Shown here one piece after another: positions 8,551 to 16,400 of a DNA stretch of 46,201 nucleotides. The notes under the pieces are model-generated. The model had not been told where the DNA came from. It saw nothing but the letters and a program-made list of their open reading frames with translations, and did no database searches. This stretch comes from JBFHIZ01 sp041596215 (GTDB taxonomy: Bacteria; Bacillota; Clostridia; Lachnospirales; Lachnospiraceae): contig JBFHIZ010000018.1 of assembly GCA_041596215.1 (NCBI GenBank), positions 1 through 46,201 on the forward strand, given 5' to 3'. Position 1 is the stretch's first letter. Every line of letters starts with the position of its first letter. The position numbers were made by a program, and so were the translations under genes.

Positions 8551-8584
8551 AAAACAACGTACCCAGAAAATGGTACGTTGTTTT
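8551..8584. terminator. Bidirectional terminator between activase gene and greA
   Basis: AACAACGTACC pairs with GGTACGTTGTT across an 8-nt loop, with A and T runs outside the stem. It serves the convergent genes on both strands. Confidence 0.85.
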
Positions 8585-8599
8585 TTTTATATCATAAAT

Positions 8600-9121
8600 C
8601 TAATAATTTCTCAAAGAGTCCTTTGTCTCATCCGTTGTCTTAATAATTTCTCGAATCAAAACATAATAAGAGAAGGTATCATTCACTTTAATCTCCACAC
8701 GGTCCATACATTTATGTCCTAACAAGGCTTTTCCTAGTGGTGACTCCACACTTACCATTCCTTTTAAAGAATTTTGCCTTACTGTCGTAACAATTCGATA
8801 CGTAGCTTCCGTTTTATCATCCTCAAAATAGATACGAACAGAATTATTTATGCCCACTTGATTTTCCTTAGAATAATCTTCTATAATAGTGGAGGTTTTG
8901 ATCATTTTTTCAAGATAACGAATGCGACTTTCATTTTTATTCTTATCTTTTTTTGCTGCATGATATTCAAAATTTTCACTTAAATCGCCATGCGCTCTTG
9001 CATCTTTCACATGTACTAAAAGTTCTTTTCTTAATGTCACTTTTCGATATTCAATTTCTTCTTTCATTTTCAGAATATCTTCTTTGGTTAACTCATGTTT
9101 CACTATGCATTTCCTATCCAT
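8600..9121 (-). CDS. greA: GreA/GreB-family transcription elongation factor
   Basis: A 173-residue protein. The N-terminal coiled coil carries the cleavage tip: ARAHGDLSENFEYHAAKK (about residues 42-59) holds the acidic D and E that position Mg2+ in the RNA polymerase channel, followed by SRIRYLEKMI. The C-terminal FKBP-like domain contains SVESPLGKALLGHK. Gre factors rescue backtracked polymerase by stimulating transcript cleavage. The tail is longer and more basic than in housekeeping GreA, as in Lachnospiraceae paralogues. The ribosome site is weak (GGAG two bases from ATG); an internal GTG at codon 7 is an alternative start. It follows tlpA by about 10 bases, making it the last gene of an MCP-tlpA-greA operon. 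Confidence 0.85.
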   Translation of the reverse strand: MDRKCIVKHELTKEDILKMKEEIEYRKVTLRKELLVHVKDARAHGDLSENFEYHAAKKDKNKNESRIRYLEKMIKTSTIIEDYSKENQVGINNSVRIYFEDDKTEATYRIVTTVRQNSLKGMVSVESPLGKALLGHKCMDRVEIKVNDTFSYYVLIREIIKTTDETKDSLRNY

Positions 9122-9131
9122 TTCTCCATTT

Positions 9132-9812
9132 TTAATTTAAATAACCGTCAATAATAGATTCCCAACTTGCTTTTGATTTGGAACCAATTTCCGAACCAAT
9201 AATAGTTCCTGTGGAATCTAAGAAAATGGTTTCAGGAACTGCTTGTACACCTTTTAAATAAATTTCATATAAATCGTCAAATTGTTCTACTTGAAGATGT
9301 GTATAGTTTGCACCAGTATCTTCTACAATTTGTATTGCAGTTTCTAAACTACTTTCATCACGAATATCTGCACAGATCCCGATGATTAAGACATCCTCAT
9401 CCGCATATTCTTCTGCAAGTTCTCCTAAATCAGGCATCTCCGATAAACAAGGGGTACAAAACGTTGCCCAAATATTTATCATAATTAATTTTTTCCCTTT
9501 AATAATATCTTCTGTTACTTCATTTCCGTAAATATCGATGGCATTAAACTCCTTAAACTCACCCGTTAATTCCACCTCTTCTAAACTGCCTTCTTCGGAA
9601 TCAGCATTATTTTCAGTGGCCGTTACTTCTTCCTCTGATTCTTCTATGACTTCCTCCGTAGATTCCTCCATGGATTCTTCTACATTATTTTCTATCACTT
9701 CATTTAAATTTTCATTCCTATTATTTGCATTGGTTACTTCATTTCCACATGCTGTAAGTCCAAATATAATCAATAATGTAATCATAACACTTATTATTTT
9801 TTTCTTTACCAT
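9132..9812 (-). CDS. TlpA/ResA-like thioredoxin-fold lipoprotein
   Basis: A 226-residue exported protein. A signal peptide ends in the lipobox LTAC at about residues 17-20, so it is anchored in the outer leaflet of the membrane. Next comes a glutamate/serine-rich linker of about 50 residues. The thioredoxin fold then carries the redox motif CTPC in WATFCTPCLSEMP and a cis-proline loop, VPETIFLDSTG. Such proteins reduce extracytoplasmic disulfides or apocytochromes; a reductant such as CcdA is not in the window. An upstream in-frame ATG exists at 9833, but AAAGGAAG before 9812 and the standard MVKKK signal start favour the shorter form. It lies between a chemoreceptor and greA. Confidence 0.85.
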   Translation of the reverse strand: MVKKKIISVMITLLIIFGLTACGNEVTNANNRNENLNEVIENNVEESMEESTEEVIEESEEEVTATENNADSEEGSLEEVELTGEFKEFNAIDIYGNEVTEDIIKGKKLIMINIWATFCTPCLSEMPDLGELAEEYADEDVLIIGICADIRDESSLETAIQIVEDTGANYTHLQVEQFDDLYEIYLKGVQAVPETIFLDSTGTIIGSEIGSKSKASWESIIDGYLN

Positions 9813-9825
9813 TCTACTTCCTTTC

Positions 9826-11295
9826 TTAAACAATTTTTCTCAATTCATCTACATCCGTAATAATTTCTGCTAGCATTCCATTTACACCTTTTACCGAATC
9901 CAATGTATTTTGGCATATTGTTTTCGTTGCCTCTGAATTCGCCATTAATTCTTCTGTAAACGCGCTCATATTTTCAATGTTCGTACTAATTTCCGTATTG
10001 GATAAATTAATATCTTGCATATGTTCAACTTGTTGTGCAATGTTTGCAGAAGCATGATCGATATCCTCTTTAATTGCTTCAAAACTTGTTCTAGCACCCG
10101 AAACATATTTTGTCTGTTTATCATTAATTTCCTCTAATTGATGTACTTTTGATGTTGCTTTTTCACTTTGTTCAGTTAACTCATTAAATACGGTTCCAAT
10201 TTCCGACGTCGCTTTTTTTGTTTCCTCTGCAAGTTTTTTGATTTGGTTTGCAACAACTGCAAATCCTTTTCCAGATTCTCCTGCTCTTGCCGCTTCTATA
10301 CTTGCATTTAAACTTAACAAGCCAGTTTGTGTAGTCACCCCATTGATCAAATCTAAGGTTGATCTTACTTGCTCAATTTTTTCTACTAGTTCTTGCATGG
10401 TATAAGACACTGTATCGCAAGCTCCTTTAAATTCTACGGAAGCCTCATCAATTTCAACCAATCTATTGTATCCATCACTACTCAATTCTTTTGTTACAAT
10501 AAATTTATCTTTTAAATCCTTTGATAAAACATTTGTCTCTTCGGTTTTTCCAGTAATAACATTGCTCATTTTTAATTGTTTTTGAATGTTTTCAGCAACA
10601 TCCGCTGTTCCAGTTGATATCTCACTAATTGCTGCTTTTACGCCTTTGGATTGTTCCTCCATCTCTTTTGATGAGAAATTCATTTTATCTATTTTCGTAA
10701 GCATTGCTTTTGTGACTTTTTCAATTTTTAACATGTTATTTTTTTCTTTTTCTTGTTCCTTATGGATTATTTCTAAACGTTCTGAAAATGTTCTATCCGA
10801 TAATACTGAACCCATAATTAAAAATAAAGCCGTTAAAATAATACAAAATGCAATAATTTCAATATCGCCTACATCAACTATATTTTTTGTCAACCCGTTA
10901 ATGGAATAAATAGTAATTATTGTAATTACTCCCATGGCTGTTCGAAATGTAAATTTCCAATTATGATAAATTGTTGTCATACATAACATAGGAATCATAT
11001 ACGCAAAATGCATGGCATCATTTTCTGTTAACATCAATACTAAATAAAAAATCCCAAATCCTACCGAATAAATATCTCTCATAATTAAAGATTCTTGATT
11101 AAATTGATAGTTAATCATTCCACCAACTAACGGTGCTACTAATAAAGCCACTACTAATACTACGTGTGATATTGAATAGGTCCCTTTTACTATTTCTAAC
11201 ACATATGCAATTATAAATATTGCCGCTAAAATTTGATAACATGTTGTTGCTAACTTATTCGATTGTTGCATTTCACTTGTTGAATTATTACTCAT
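9826..11295 (-). CDS. Methyl-accepting chemotaxis protein with six-helix membrane domain
   Basis: A 489-residue receptor. Residues about 25-190 hold around six hydrophobic helices with short loops and no periplasmic sensor domain, so the signal is probably sensed in the membrane. Long coiled-coil methylation helices follow. The conserved cytoplasmic hairpin that contacts CheA/CheW is clear: TGLLSLNASIEAARAGESGK followed by FAVVANQIKKLAEET (about 335-370). There is no visible HAMP domain. The start at 11295 is chosen because GAGGGTGAG precedes it and because the promoter places the transcript start at about 11328, downstream of the alternative ATG at 11343. It is first in an operon with tlpA and greA. 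Confidence 0.88.
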   Translation of the reverse strand: MSNNSTSEMQQSNKLATTCYQILAAIFIIAYVLEIVKGTYSISHVVLVVALLVAPLVGGMINYQFNQESLIMRDIYSVGFGIFYLVLMLTENDAMHFAYMIPMLCMTTIYHNWKFTFRTAMGVITIITIYSINGLTKNIVDVGDIEIIAFCIILTALFLIMGSVLSDRTFSERLEIIHKEQEKEKNNMLKIEKVTKAMLTKIDKMNFSSKEMEEQSKGVKAAISEISTGTADVAENIQKQLKMSNVITGKTEETNVLSKDLKDKFIVTKELSSDGYNRLVEIDEASVEFKGACDTVSYTMQELVEKIEQVRSTLDLINGVTTQTGLLSLNASIEAARAGESGKGFAVVANQIKKLAEETKKATSEIGTVFNELTEQSEKATSKVHQLEEINDKQTKYVSGARTSFEAIKEDIDHASANIAQQVEHMQDINLSNTEISTNIENMSAFTEELMANSEATKTICQNTLDSVKGVNGMLAEIITDVDELRKIV

Positions 11296-11334
11296 TATCT
11301 CACCCTCACTTGTTATTATTTTACCCCTACGTGT

Positions 11335-11363
11335 ATTATACACTTACTAATCTTCCATTGCAA
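11335..11363 (-). promoter_or_regulatory. Promoter of the MCP-tlpA-greA operon
   Basis: On the minus strand TTGCAA (11358-11363) and a perfect TATAAT (11335-11340) are 17 bp apart. This is a housekeeping-type promoter rather than the sigma-28 type often used for chemotaxis genes. Confidence 0.7.
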
Positions 11364-11416
11364 TTTGTTTATATACTTAAATTATTAATTTTTTAAAGAG
11401 TTACTAAACTCTTTAT

Positions 11417-11460
11417 AAACAAATGGATGGGCACAATAAATTGTGCTCATCCATTTGTTT
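11417..11460 (-). terminator. Terminator of the polar amino-acid ABC operon
   Basis: A 19-bp stem with one mismatch (AAACAAATGGATG... pairing with ...CATCCATTTGTTT) and a 6-nt loop begins immediately after the stop codon of the kinase-like gene. Confidence 0.75.
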
Positions 11461-12057
11461 TTATAAATTCATATGATACGAAACCGTTGCTTTGATTAGT
11501 TTTACCGCTCCATCCACTCCGAATGTACTGCTATCAATCATTAAATCATATCCATCATAGACTGTTTTATATTCTTTCGCATAATGTTTTCTAAATTGGT
11601 CTCTTGCTGCATCCACCGCTTTAAGCATATGTTTTGCATTTTGTGGTGGCATTTCTAATACCTGAATGCAATTATTATATCTTTTATTATATGGCGCATA
11701 TATATACACATTTAATACATTTTTTTTATCTTTCAAAATATAGTTTGCATTTCTACCAACAATAATACAAGATTCTTTGTTGGATAAATCTCTGATTATA
11801 TTTGTTTGAATTTCATATATTTCATCTTTTATATTTGCTACACCAGTTCCTAAAGGATACTTACGTTTCAAAAGATATGGCTGTATTGCTTCTTCTTCCG
11901 TACTTATTGTAGATATTGGTTCTCCAAGTCTCTTTGCTGTTTCTTCCACAATATCACGATCATAAAATGGAATTCCTAATTCACTCGAAAGTTTTTGAGC
12001 AATTGTTCTTCCTAAACTTGCAAACTGTCTTGAAATTGTAATTGTATAATTCTCCAT
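11461..12057 (-). CDS. Cytidylate kinase-like family protein
   Basis: A 198-residue soluble protein of the Cytidylate_kin2 family. The N terminus ITISRQFASLGRTIAQKLS (about residues 6-24) replaces the classical P-loop, followed by LGIPFYDRDIVEETAKR. In the middle SCIIVGRNANYIL (about 95-107) and later YNNCIQVLEM and DAARDQFRKHY fit the lid and nucleotide-binding parts. Members occur in many copies in Lachnospiraceae, and their substrate is not established. It sits 14 bp downstream of the ABC permease genes and shares their terminator, so it is co-transcribed with the transporter. AAAGGGGG precedes the ATG. Confidence 0.8.
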   Translation of the reverse strand: MENYTITISRQFASLGRTIAQKLSSELGIPFYDRDIVEETAKRLGEPISTISTEEEAIQPYLLKRKYPLGTGVANIKDEIYEIQTNIIRDLSNKESCIIVGRNANYILKDKKNVLNVYIYAPYNKRYNNCIQVLEMPPQNAKHMLKAVDAARDQFRKHYAKEYKTVYDGYDLMIDSSTFGVDGAVKLIKATVSYHMNL

Positions 12058-12071
12058 TTTTCCCCCTTTAT

Positions 12072-12842
12072 CTAAATCGTATTATTTTTTGGATCATTGG
12101 TTGCCGGAATTCTTCGATGCGTTTGTAGGTATCGAACAATAGAGGACAATGTAAAATTAATAATAAAATAAATCAACATTGCTAGTCCAAACAGAACAAA
12201 TACATCAGAAACATTTACATTTCCAGTTCCATTATAGTTATATGCTGAACTAAGTAATGTTTTGGTTCTTGACATCAATTCAATAACAGCAACATTCGCT
12301 AGATAAGAAGAATCTTTTATTGTGGTAATAACTTGTGATAATAAGGTTGGTACAATATTTCGATAAGCCTGAGGTAAAATAATATAAATCATTACTTCTA
12401 CCGTATTAAACCCTTGGGAATATCCTGCTTCAAATTGTCCTTTTGCTACAGAATTCAATCCACCTCTTACAATCTCTGCAATAACAGAAGATGTAAACAA
12501 AATGAGTGCTGCAGCTGCTTTATATAATAATTTCACTTCAACAGAAGTGAGTCCAAACATTTTGTGATTCATCGCACTTGGTAATGGGAAAAAAACAAGG
12601 CATATAAAGATCCATAATAATAATGGTGTGTTCCGAAAAATCTCAATATATGCAATAGAAATCCATTTAAAAACATTATATTTTGGTGCGTAATTTCTCA
12701 CAAGAGCTAAAACAGATCCAATAATCAATCCAAATCCTACCGCTATTACCGATATAAATAATGTAAATGCAATTCCTTTTAAAATATAAAGAACAACACC
12801 CCCATTTTGAAGAATTGATAAACTTCCTAAAAATGTATCCAT
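12072..12842 (-). CDS. Polar amino-acid ABC transporter permease (GlnP/HisM type)
   Basis: A 256-residue inner-membrane permease with five or so helices. The N-terminal segment LFISVIAVGFGLIIGSVLAL and the family box EIFRNTPLLLWIFI (about residues 88-101) are typical of the His/Glu/Gln group. The cytoplasmic EAA loop that docks to the ATPase reads GQFEAGYSQGFNTVEVMIYI followed by ILPQAYRNIVP. Its ATG overlaps the stop of the preceding permease by one base (TAATG), so the two are translationally coupled and should form a heterodimer. The substrate is probably glutamine, glutamate or a related amino acid. Confidence 0.87.
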   Translation of the reverse strand: MDTFLGSLSILQNGGVVLYILKGIAFTLFISVIAVGFGLIIGSVLALVRNYAPKYNVFKWISIAYIEIFRNTPLLLWIFICLVFFPLPSAMNHKMFGLTSVEVKLLYKAAAALILFTSSVIAEIVRGGLNSVAKGQFEAGYSQGFNTVEVMIYIILPQAYRNIVPTLLSQVITTIKDSSYLANVAVIELMSRTKTLLSSAYNYNGTGNVNVSDVFVLFGLAMLIYFIINFTLSSIVRYLQTHRRIPATNDPKNNTI

Positions 12843-13564
12843 TATTTCACCGTCCCTTCAATTGTTTTACCTGGCACTGTTCGTTTGTCTCTCATTTTCA
12901 AAGAATTCTCCCAAACACTAGCAAGGGTAGAAAGAGGGAAACAAATAATAAAGAATAACACTCCACATACAATATATGCAGGTGCATAAGCTCCACCTGT
13001 TGTTGCGCCAGTTACAAAATTATAGGTCTGTGAAATCAGATCGGTTCCGCCAATAATATATAAACAAGAAGTGTTCTTTATCAAGTTTACCACTTGATTT
13101 ACCATTGGAGGTAATATTACTTTAATACTTTGAGGTAAAATAATATGGTACATTTTCCCCAAATAATCAAATCCTTGGGATTCTGCTGCTTCAAATTGTC
13201 CTTTATCGATTGAATCAATTCCTGCTCTTACCACCTCAGCCATATATGCTCCATGATAAATACCTAAAGCAATGATTCCAGTCGGTAATATTCCAATACT
13301 ATTGCCAGAAAAAGCAAGGAAATAATACAAAAAACATAACTGAAGAATGATTGGCGTATTTTGAATTAATTCAACGTATATCCGACTTAATTTAACAAGT
13401 ATTTTTTTCTCTCCTGTTGCCATAAGTCCAAATACAATTCCTAAAAACATGGAAATGATTAAAGCAAAAAAAGCCATTACTATCGTGTTTTCAAATCCTA
13501 ATACAAAAGTTGCTTTATATGTCCAAATCTTTTCCCACGCAGTAATTGAAAATAAATCACCCAT
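12842..13564 (-). CDS. Polar amino-acid ABC transporter permease (GlnM/HisQ type)
   Basis: A 240-residue permease with five predicted helices. Family marks are GFENTIVMAFFALIISMFLG at the N terminus, YVELIQNTPIILQLCFLYY (about residues 67-85) and the EAA loop GQFEAAESQGFDYLGKMYHI followed by ILPQSIKVILPP. AGGAGGG six bases upstream supports the start. It pairs with the next permease in a heterodimeric channel. An inverted repeat in the 110-bp gap before it separates its expression from the binding-protein gene. Confidence 0.87.
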   Translation of the reverse strand: MGDLFSITAWEKIWTYKATFVLGFENTIVMAFFALIISMFLGIVFGLMATGEKKILVKLSRIYVELIQNTPIILQLCFLYYFLAFSGNSIGILPTGIIALGIYHGAYMAEVVRAGIDSIDKGQFEAAESQGFDYLGKMYHIILPQSIKVILPPMVNQVVNLIKNTSCLYIIGGTDLISQTYNFVTGATTGGAYAPAYIVCGVLFFIICFPLSTLASVWENSLKMRDKRTVPGKTIEGTVK

Positions 13565-13615
13565 ATTATGCCCTCCTTACATCTATTTTCTTATATTTTA
13601 ATTAAGTTTAAATAA

Positions 13616-13650
13616 TACAGGGCTAACCTCCACTCGTGAGAAGCCCTGTA
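13616..13650 (-). other. Intercistronic stem-loop between binding protein and permeases
   Basis: TACAGGGCT pairs with AGCCCTGTA across a 17-nt loop. There is no strong T-run after it on the coding strand. It probably stabilises the upstream mRNA or partly terminates transcription, giving more binding protein than permease, a common arrangement in ABC operons. Confidence 0.6.
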
Positions 13651-13676
13651 CCTTTATTTTTCTTTTTATCTATTTC

Positions 13677-14579
13677 TTAATTTAATGCGTTTTCTGTAAT
13701 GAAACCTTCAATTGTTCCATCCGATAACCATTCCGTAATAAGACCTTCTACATATGCTGAAAATCCGGAATCTTTTTTCGTAGCAACACCGTAATCTTGA
13801 GGTGAGAATTGTTCTTCAATATATGAACGAGAATCGGTATTATAAATTGCAAGAATTGATTTATCTACGCAAAATGCTTGAACTTCATTTGCACTTAATG
13901 CAGTAGAAATTGTTGGATAATCATCAAATTGTTTAAAGGAAACACCTTCGGTCCAAGTAGCTGGATCAAAAGTTTCTACATCAAAGTTTTCTCCTGATAC
14001 CAATCCTTTATCAATCATCGCTGTTAAAAGTGCTTTTGCTGATGTAGAACCAGAAGAAACACCAACGGTTTTATCGACTAATCCTTCCAATGTTGAAATT
14101 TCCGAAGCATTTTCTACTAACACTGTTACAAAATCTGTGTAATATGGTGTTGAGAAATCCCAGCTTTCTTTACGTTCATCGGTAATGGTAAAGGTTGCTA
14201 ATACACAATCAATATCTCCAGAATCTAACAATTCTGTTCTTGTTGCAGCTGTTACTGCCGTAAATTCATAATCCACGCCTAATTCAGCAGCAATTTTTTT
14301 AGCGATTGAAATTTCTAATCCTTCAAATTCGCCAGTTAATGTATCTTGAAACCCAAATCCTTTTACTGCATTTTTGACACCGACACGTAACACTCCTCGG
14401 TCAATAATTGCTTGTACATCTTCTGAATATGCTTCTGTTTCTTCCATATCTGCGTCAACTACTTCAGCAGTTTCTTCATTAGAAACCATCTCATCCGTAT
14501 TGTTTCCACATCCAACTAGAATGGTTAGCATTGTTATCATACTAATTGCTAATACTAAACTTTTTTTCATTTTTTTCAT
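13677..14579 (-). CDS. Polar amino-acid ABC transporter substrate-binding lipoprotein
   Basis: A 300-residue lipoprotein: a signal peptide with lipobox LVGC, an acidic linker, then a two-lobed SBP_bac_3 domain. Family marks are IDRGVLRVGVKNAVKGFGF near the mature start, the lobe motif GLEISIAKKIAAELGVDYEF, the ligand-contacting DCVLATFTITDERKESWDFS and the hinge SGSTSAKALL. The ITDER-type arginine that grips the amino-acid carboxylate is present. The start at 14579 is supported by GGAGGAG; a longer reading from 14621 lacks a ribosome site. The fold and operon suggest a glutamine, glutamate, aspartate or similar substrate; the exact ligand cannot be read from sequence. Confidence 0.88.
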   Translation of the reverse strand: MKKMKKSLVLAISMITMLTILVGCGNNTDEMVSNEETAEVVDADMEETEAYSEDVQAIIDRGVLRVGVKNAVKGFGFQDTLTGEFEGLEISIAKKIAAELGVDYEFTAVTAATRTELLDSGDIDCVLATFTITDERKESWDFSTPYYTDFVTVLVENASEISTLEGLVDKTVGVSSGSTSAKALLTAMIDKGLVSGENFDVETFDPATWTEGVSFKQFDDYPTISTALSANEVQAFCVDKSILAIYNTDSRSYIEEQFSPQDYGVATKKDSGFSAYVEGLITEWLSDGTIEGFITENALN

Positions 14580-14633
14580 AATTCTCCTCCTGAATATAAC
14601 TAATTTTATTGTAAACGACATGCGTTTATAACC

Positions 14634-15356
14634 TTAACGAATAATTTTACTTAGAAATTGTTTCACCCTTTCATTGCTTGGATTATCAAAAAAATGTTCT
14701 GGTGTTCCTTCTTCAATAATCTGTCCATCGGACATAAATACCACACGGTCTGCCACTTCTCTTGCAAATCCCATTTCATGGGTTACAACAATCATTGTAA
14801 TATTCTCTTTTGCAAGTTTAATCATAACATCTAATACTTCCTGAATCGTTTCCGGATCCAGAGCAGAAGTTGGTTCATCAAACAAAATTATCTTTGTTTC
14901 TGCACATAACGCTCTCGCAATCGCGATACGCTGTTGTTGCCCTCCGGATAAGGTTGTAGGATAAACATGTGCTTTGTCTGTTAGACCCACCACATCTAAA
15001 TAATGCATAGCAATCTTTTCTGCATCTGCTTTACTTTTTCCATGCAACTTAATTGGTGCTAACGTCAAATTCTTTAATACTGTCATATGTGGATACAAAT
15101 TAAACTGTTGAAAAACCATAGAAGTGGAATCTCGAATTACTTTTGTTTTATTCTTTGCGGTAACTTTCGTTCCATCAATATATATCTCTCCACTGGTCGG
15201 AGTTTCTAAAAAATTAATGCAACGAACAGCTGTCGATTTTCCAGAACCGGATGGTCCAATAATAACCAGTTTTTCTCCTTCAGCAACTTCTAAATTTACA
15301 TCCTTTAATACATGCAAGTCACCAAAAAATTTATTTATATTTTGCATTTTAATCAT
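14634..15356 (-). CDS. glnQ: Polar amino-acid ABC transporter ATP-binding protein
   Basis: A 240-residue ABC ATPase of the GlnQ/HisP group. Walker A is GPSGSGKSTAVR, the Q-loop is STSMVFQQFNLYPHMTVLKN, the signature is LSGGQQQR, Walker B is KIILFDEPTSALDPE and the switch histidine is in VVTHEMGFARE. It powers the neighbouring permease heterodimer. It is the first gene of the operon glnQ-binding protein-permease-permease-kinase-like, with GGAGGAAG before the ATG. Its leader contains a terminator-like hairpin right after the promoter, so transcription of the whole operon may be controlled by antitermination. Confidence 0.9.
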   Translation of the reverse strand: MIKMQNINKFFGDLHVLKDVNLEVAEGEKLVIIGPSGSGKSTAVRCINFLETPTSGEIYIDGTKVTAKNKTKVIRDSTSMVFQQFNLYPHMTVLKNLTLAPIKLHGKSKADAEKIAMHYLDVVGLTDKAHVYPTTLSGGQQQRIAIARALCAETKIILFDEPTSALDPETIQEVLDVMIKLAKENITMIVVTHEMGFAREVADRVVFMSDGQIIEEGTPEHFFDNPSNERVKQFLSKIIR

Positions 15357-15397
15357 CTGTTTCTTCCTCCATTTTGTTAAAATGTATTCCTTATATG

Positions 15398-15457
15398 AAA
15401 AAAAATAACGATATATCTGAACTTCGCTTTTGAAACTTCAAGTTCGGACACCATCGT
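15398..15457 (-). promoter_or_regulatory. Leader hairpin with U-tract (candidate attenuator) before glnQ
   Basis: On the minus strand ACGAT...GAACTT (15457 down to 15440) can pair with AAGTTC...ATCGT (15424 down to 15408) through an internal mismatch, and a run of eight T follows at 15405-15398. The hairpin occupies most of the roughly 100-nt leader. This is the form of an intrinsic terminator placed before the first gene. Confidence 0.55.
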
Positions 15458-15465
15458 CTTCTCAA

Positions 15466-15494
15466 ATTATACGTTACTATAACTATATTGTCAA
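15466..15494 (-). promoter_or_regulatory. Consensus promoter of the glnQ operon
   Basis: On the minus strand TTGACA (15489-15494) and TATAAT (15466-15471) are both perfect and 17 bp apart. The predicted transcript start is near 15459. Confidence 0.85.
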
Positions 15495-15522
15495 GTATCC
15501 AACTTCCCATATTCATTCCAAC

Positions 15523-15565
15523 AAAAAAGCTATCAAGCATACAATAAGTAATTTCTGACAGCTTT
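15523..15565 (-). terminator. Terminator of the TrpXYZ-type ABC operon
   Basis: On the minus strand AAAGCTGTCA pairs with TGATAGCTTT (one G-U pair) across a 20-nt loop and is followed by TTT. It lies 40 bp past the stop of the ATPase gene. Confidence 0.65.
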
Positions 15566-15604
15566 AAATGCGAAATTTGTTTGTTTTTTTAATTTATTGT
15601 TCCA

Positions 15605-16399
15605 TTAACTAAGCATCATTCGGTCGTTTGCAAATTCTTGTCCACTTGCTTCTGTAAACTTTTGCAGTAAATTTCCAACCGTTAATTTTTGTTTTTCTTC
15701 ACCACTAATGTCAAAAATAATCTTTCCATTATTCATCATAATCAATCGATTCCCATGTGATATGGCATCCTTCATATTATGAGTAATCATTAACGTAGTA
15801 AGATTATCTCTCTTTACAATTTTTTCCGTTGTATCTAAAACTTTCGCAGCTGTTTTTGGATCCAGTGCTGCCGTATGTTCATCTAACAATAAAAGTTTCG
15901 GTTTTTTTAAGGAGGCCATTAATAGGGTCAGTGCTTGTCTTTGTCCCCCTGATAATAATCCTACTTTTGAAGAAAGTCTATCTTCTAATCCCAAATCCAA
16001 CATCGCAAGCATCTCTTTATATTTAACTCTTTCTTTTGCCGTAATACCAGGACCTAATCCTCTTATTTTTCCCCTTCTCATAGCAAGTGCTAAATTTTCA
16101 TCGATTTCCATTCCTGCCGCAGTACCCATCATGGGATCTTGAAAAACTCTTCCTAAATAAGCAGCTCTTTTATGTTCTGATTTTGTTGTAATATCTATAT
16201 TATCCACCAATATTTTCCCAGAATCAATTGGCCATACACCAGCAAGTGCATTTAATAATGTCGATTTTCCAGCTCCATTTCCTCCAATGACAGTTACAAA
16301 ATCTCCTTCATTTAAAGTTAAAGATACACCATCAAGGGCCTTTTTCTCATTAATGGTTGCGGGATTAAATGTTTTATAAATATCCTGAACAACTAACAT
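15605..16399 (-). CDS. ABC transporter ATP-binding protein (TrpZ/COG1101 type)
   Basis: A 264-residue ABC ATPase. Walker A is GGNGAGKSTLLNALAG, the signature is LSGGQRQALTLLMASL, Walker B runs into the distinctive LLLLDEHTAALDPKTA (histidine instead of proline after DE), and the switch region is MITHNMKDAI. The DEHTAALD form marks the group that works with DUF534-type binding proteins, some of which carry tryptophan or tyrosine. It is the last gene of a three-gene operon, two bases behind the permease, with AAAGGAG nine bases upstream. A strong hairpin terminator follows. Confidence 0.88.
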   Translation of the reverse strand: MLVVQDIYKTFNPATINEKKALDGVSLTLNEGDFVTVIGGNGAGKSTLLNALAGVWPIDSGKILVDNIDITTKSEHKRAAYLGRVFQDPMMGTAAGMEIDENLALAMRRGKIRGLGPGITAKERVKYKEMLAMLDLGLEDRLSSKVGLLSGGQRQALTLLMASLKKPKLLLLDEHTAALDPKTAAKVLDTTEKIVKRDNLTTLMITHNMKDAISHGNRLIMMNNGKIIFDISGEEKQKLTVGNLLQKFTEASGQEFANDRMMLS

Positions 16400-16400
16400 A

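Noticed and set aside
9538..9873. Serine-rich reading frame antisense to the tlpA gene
   Set aside because: It mirrors the acidic low-complexity linker of TlpA on the other strand, where GAA/GAT-type codons become TTC/ATC. It has no ribosome site.
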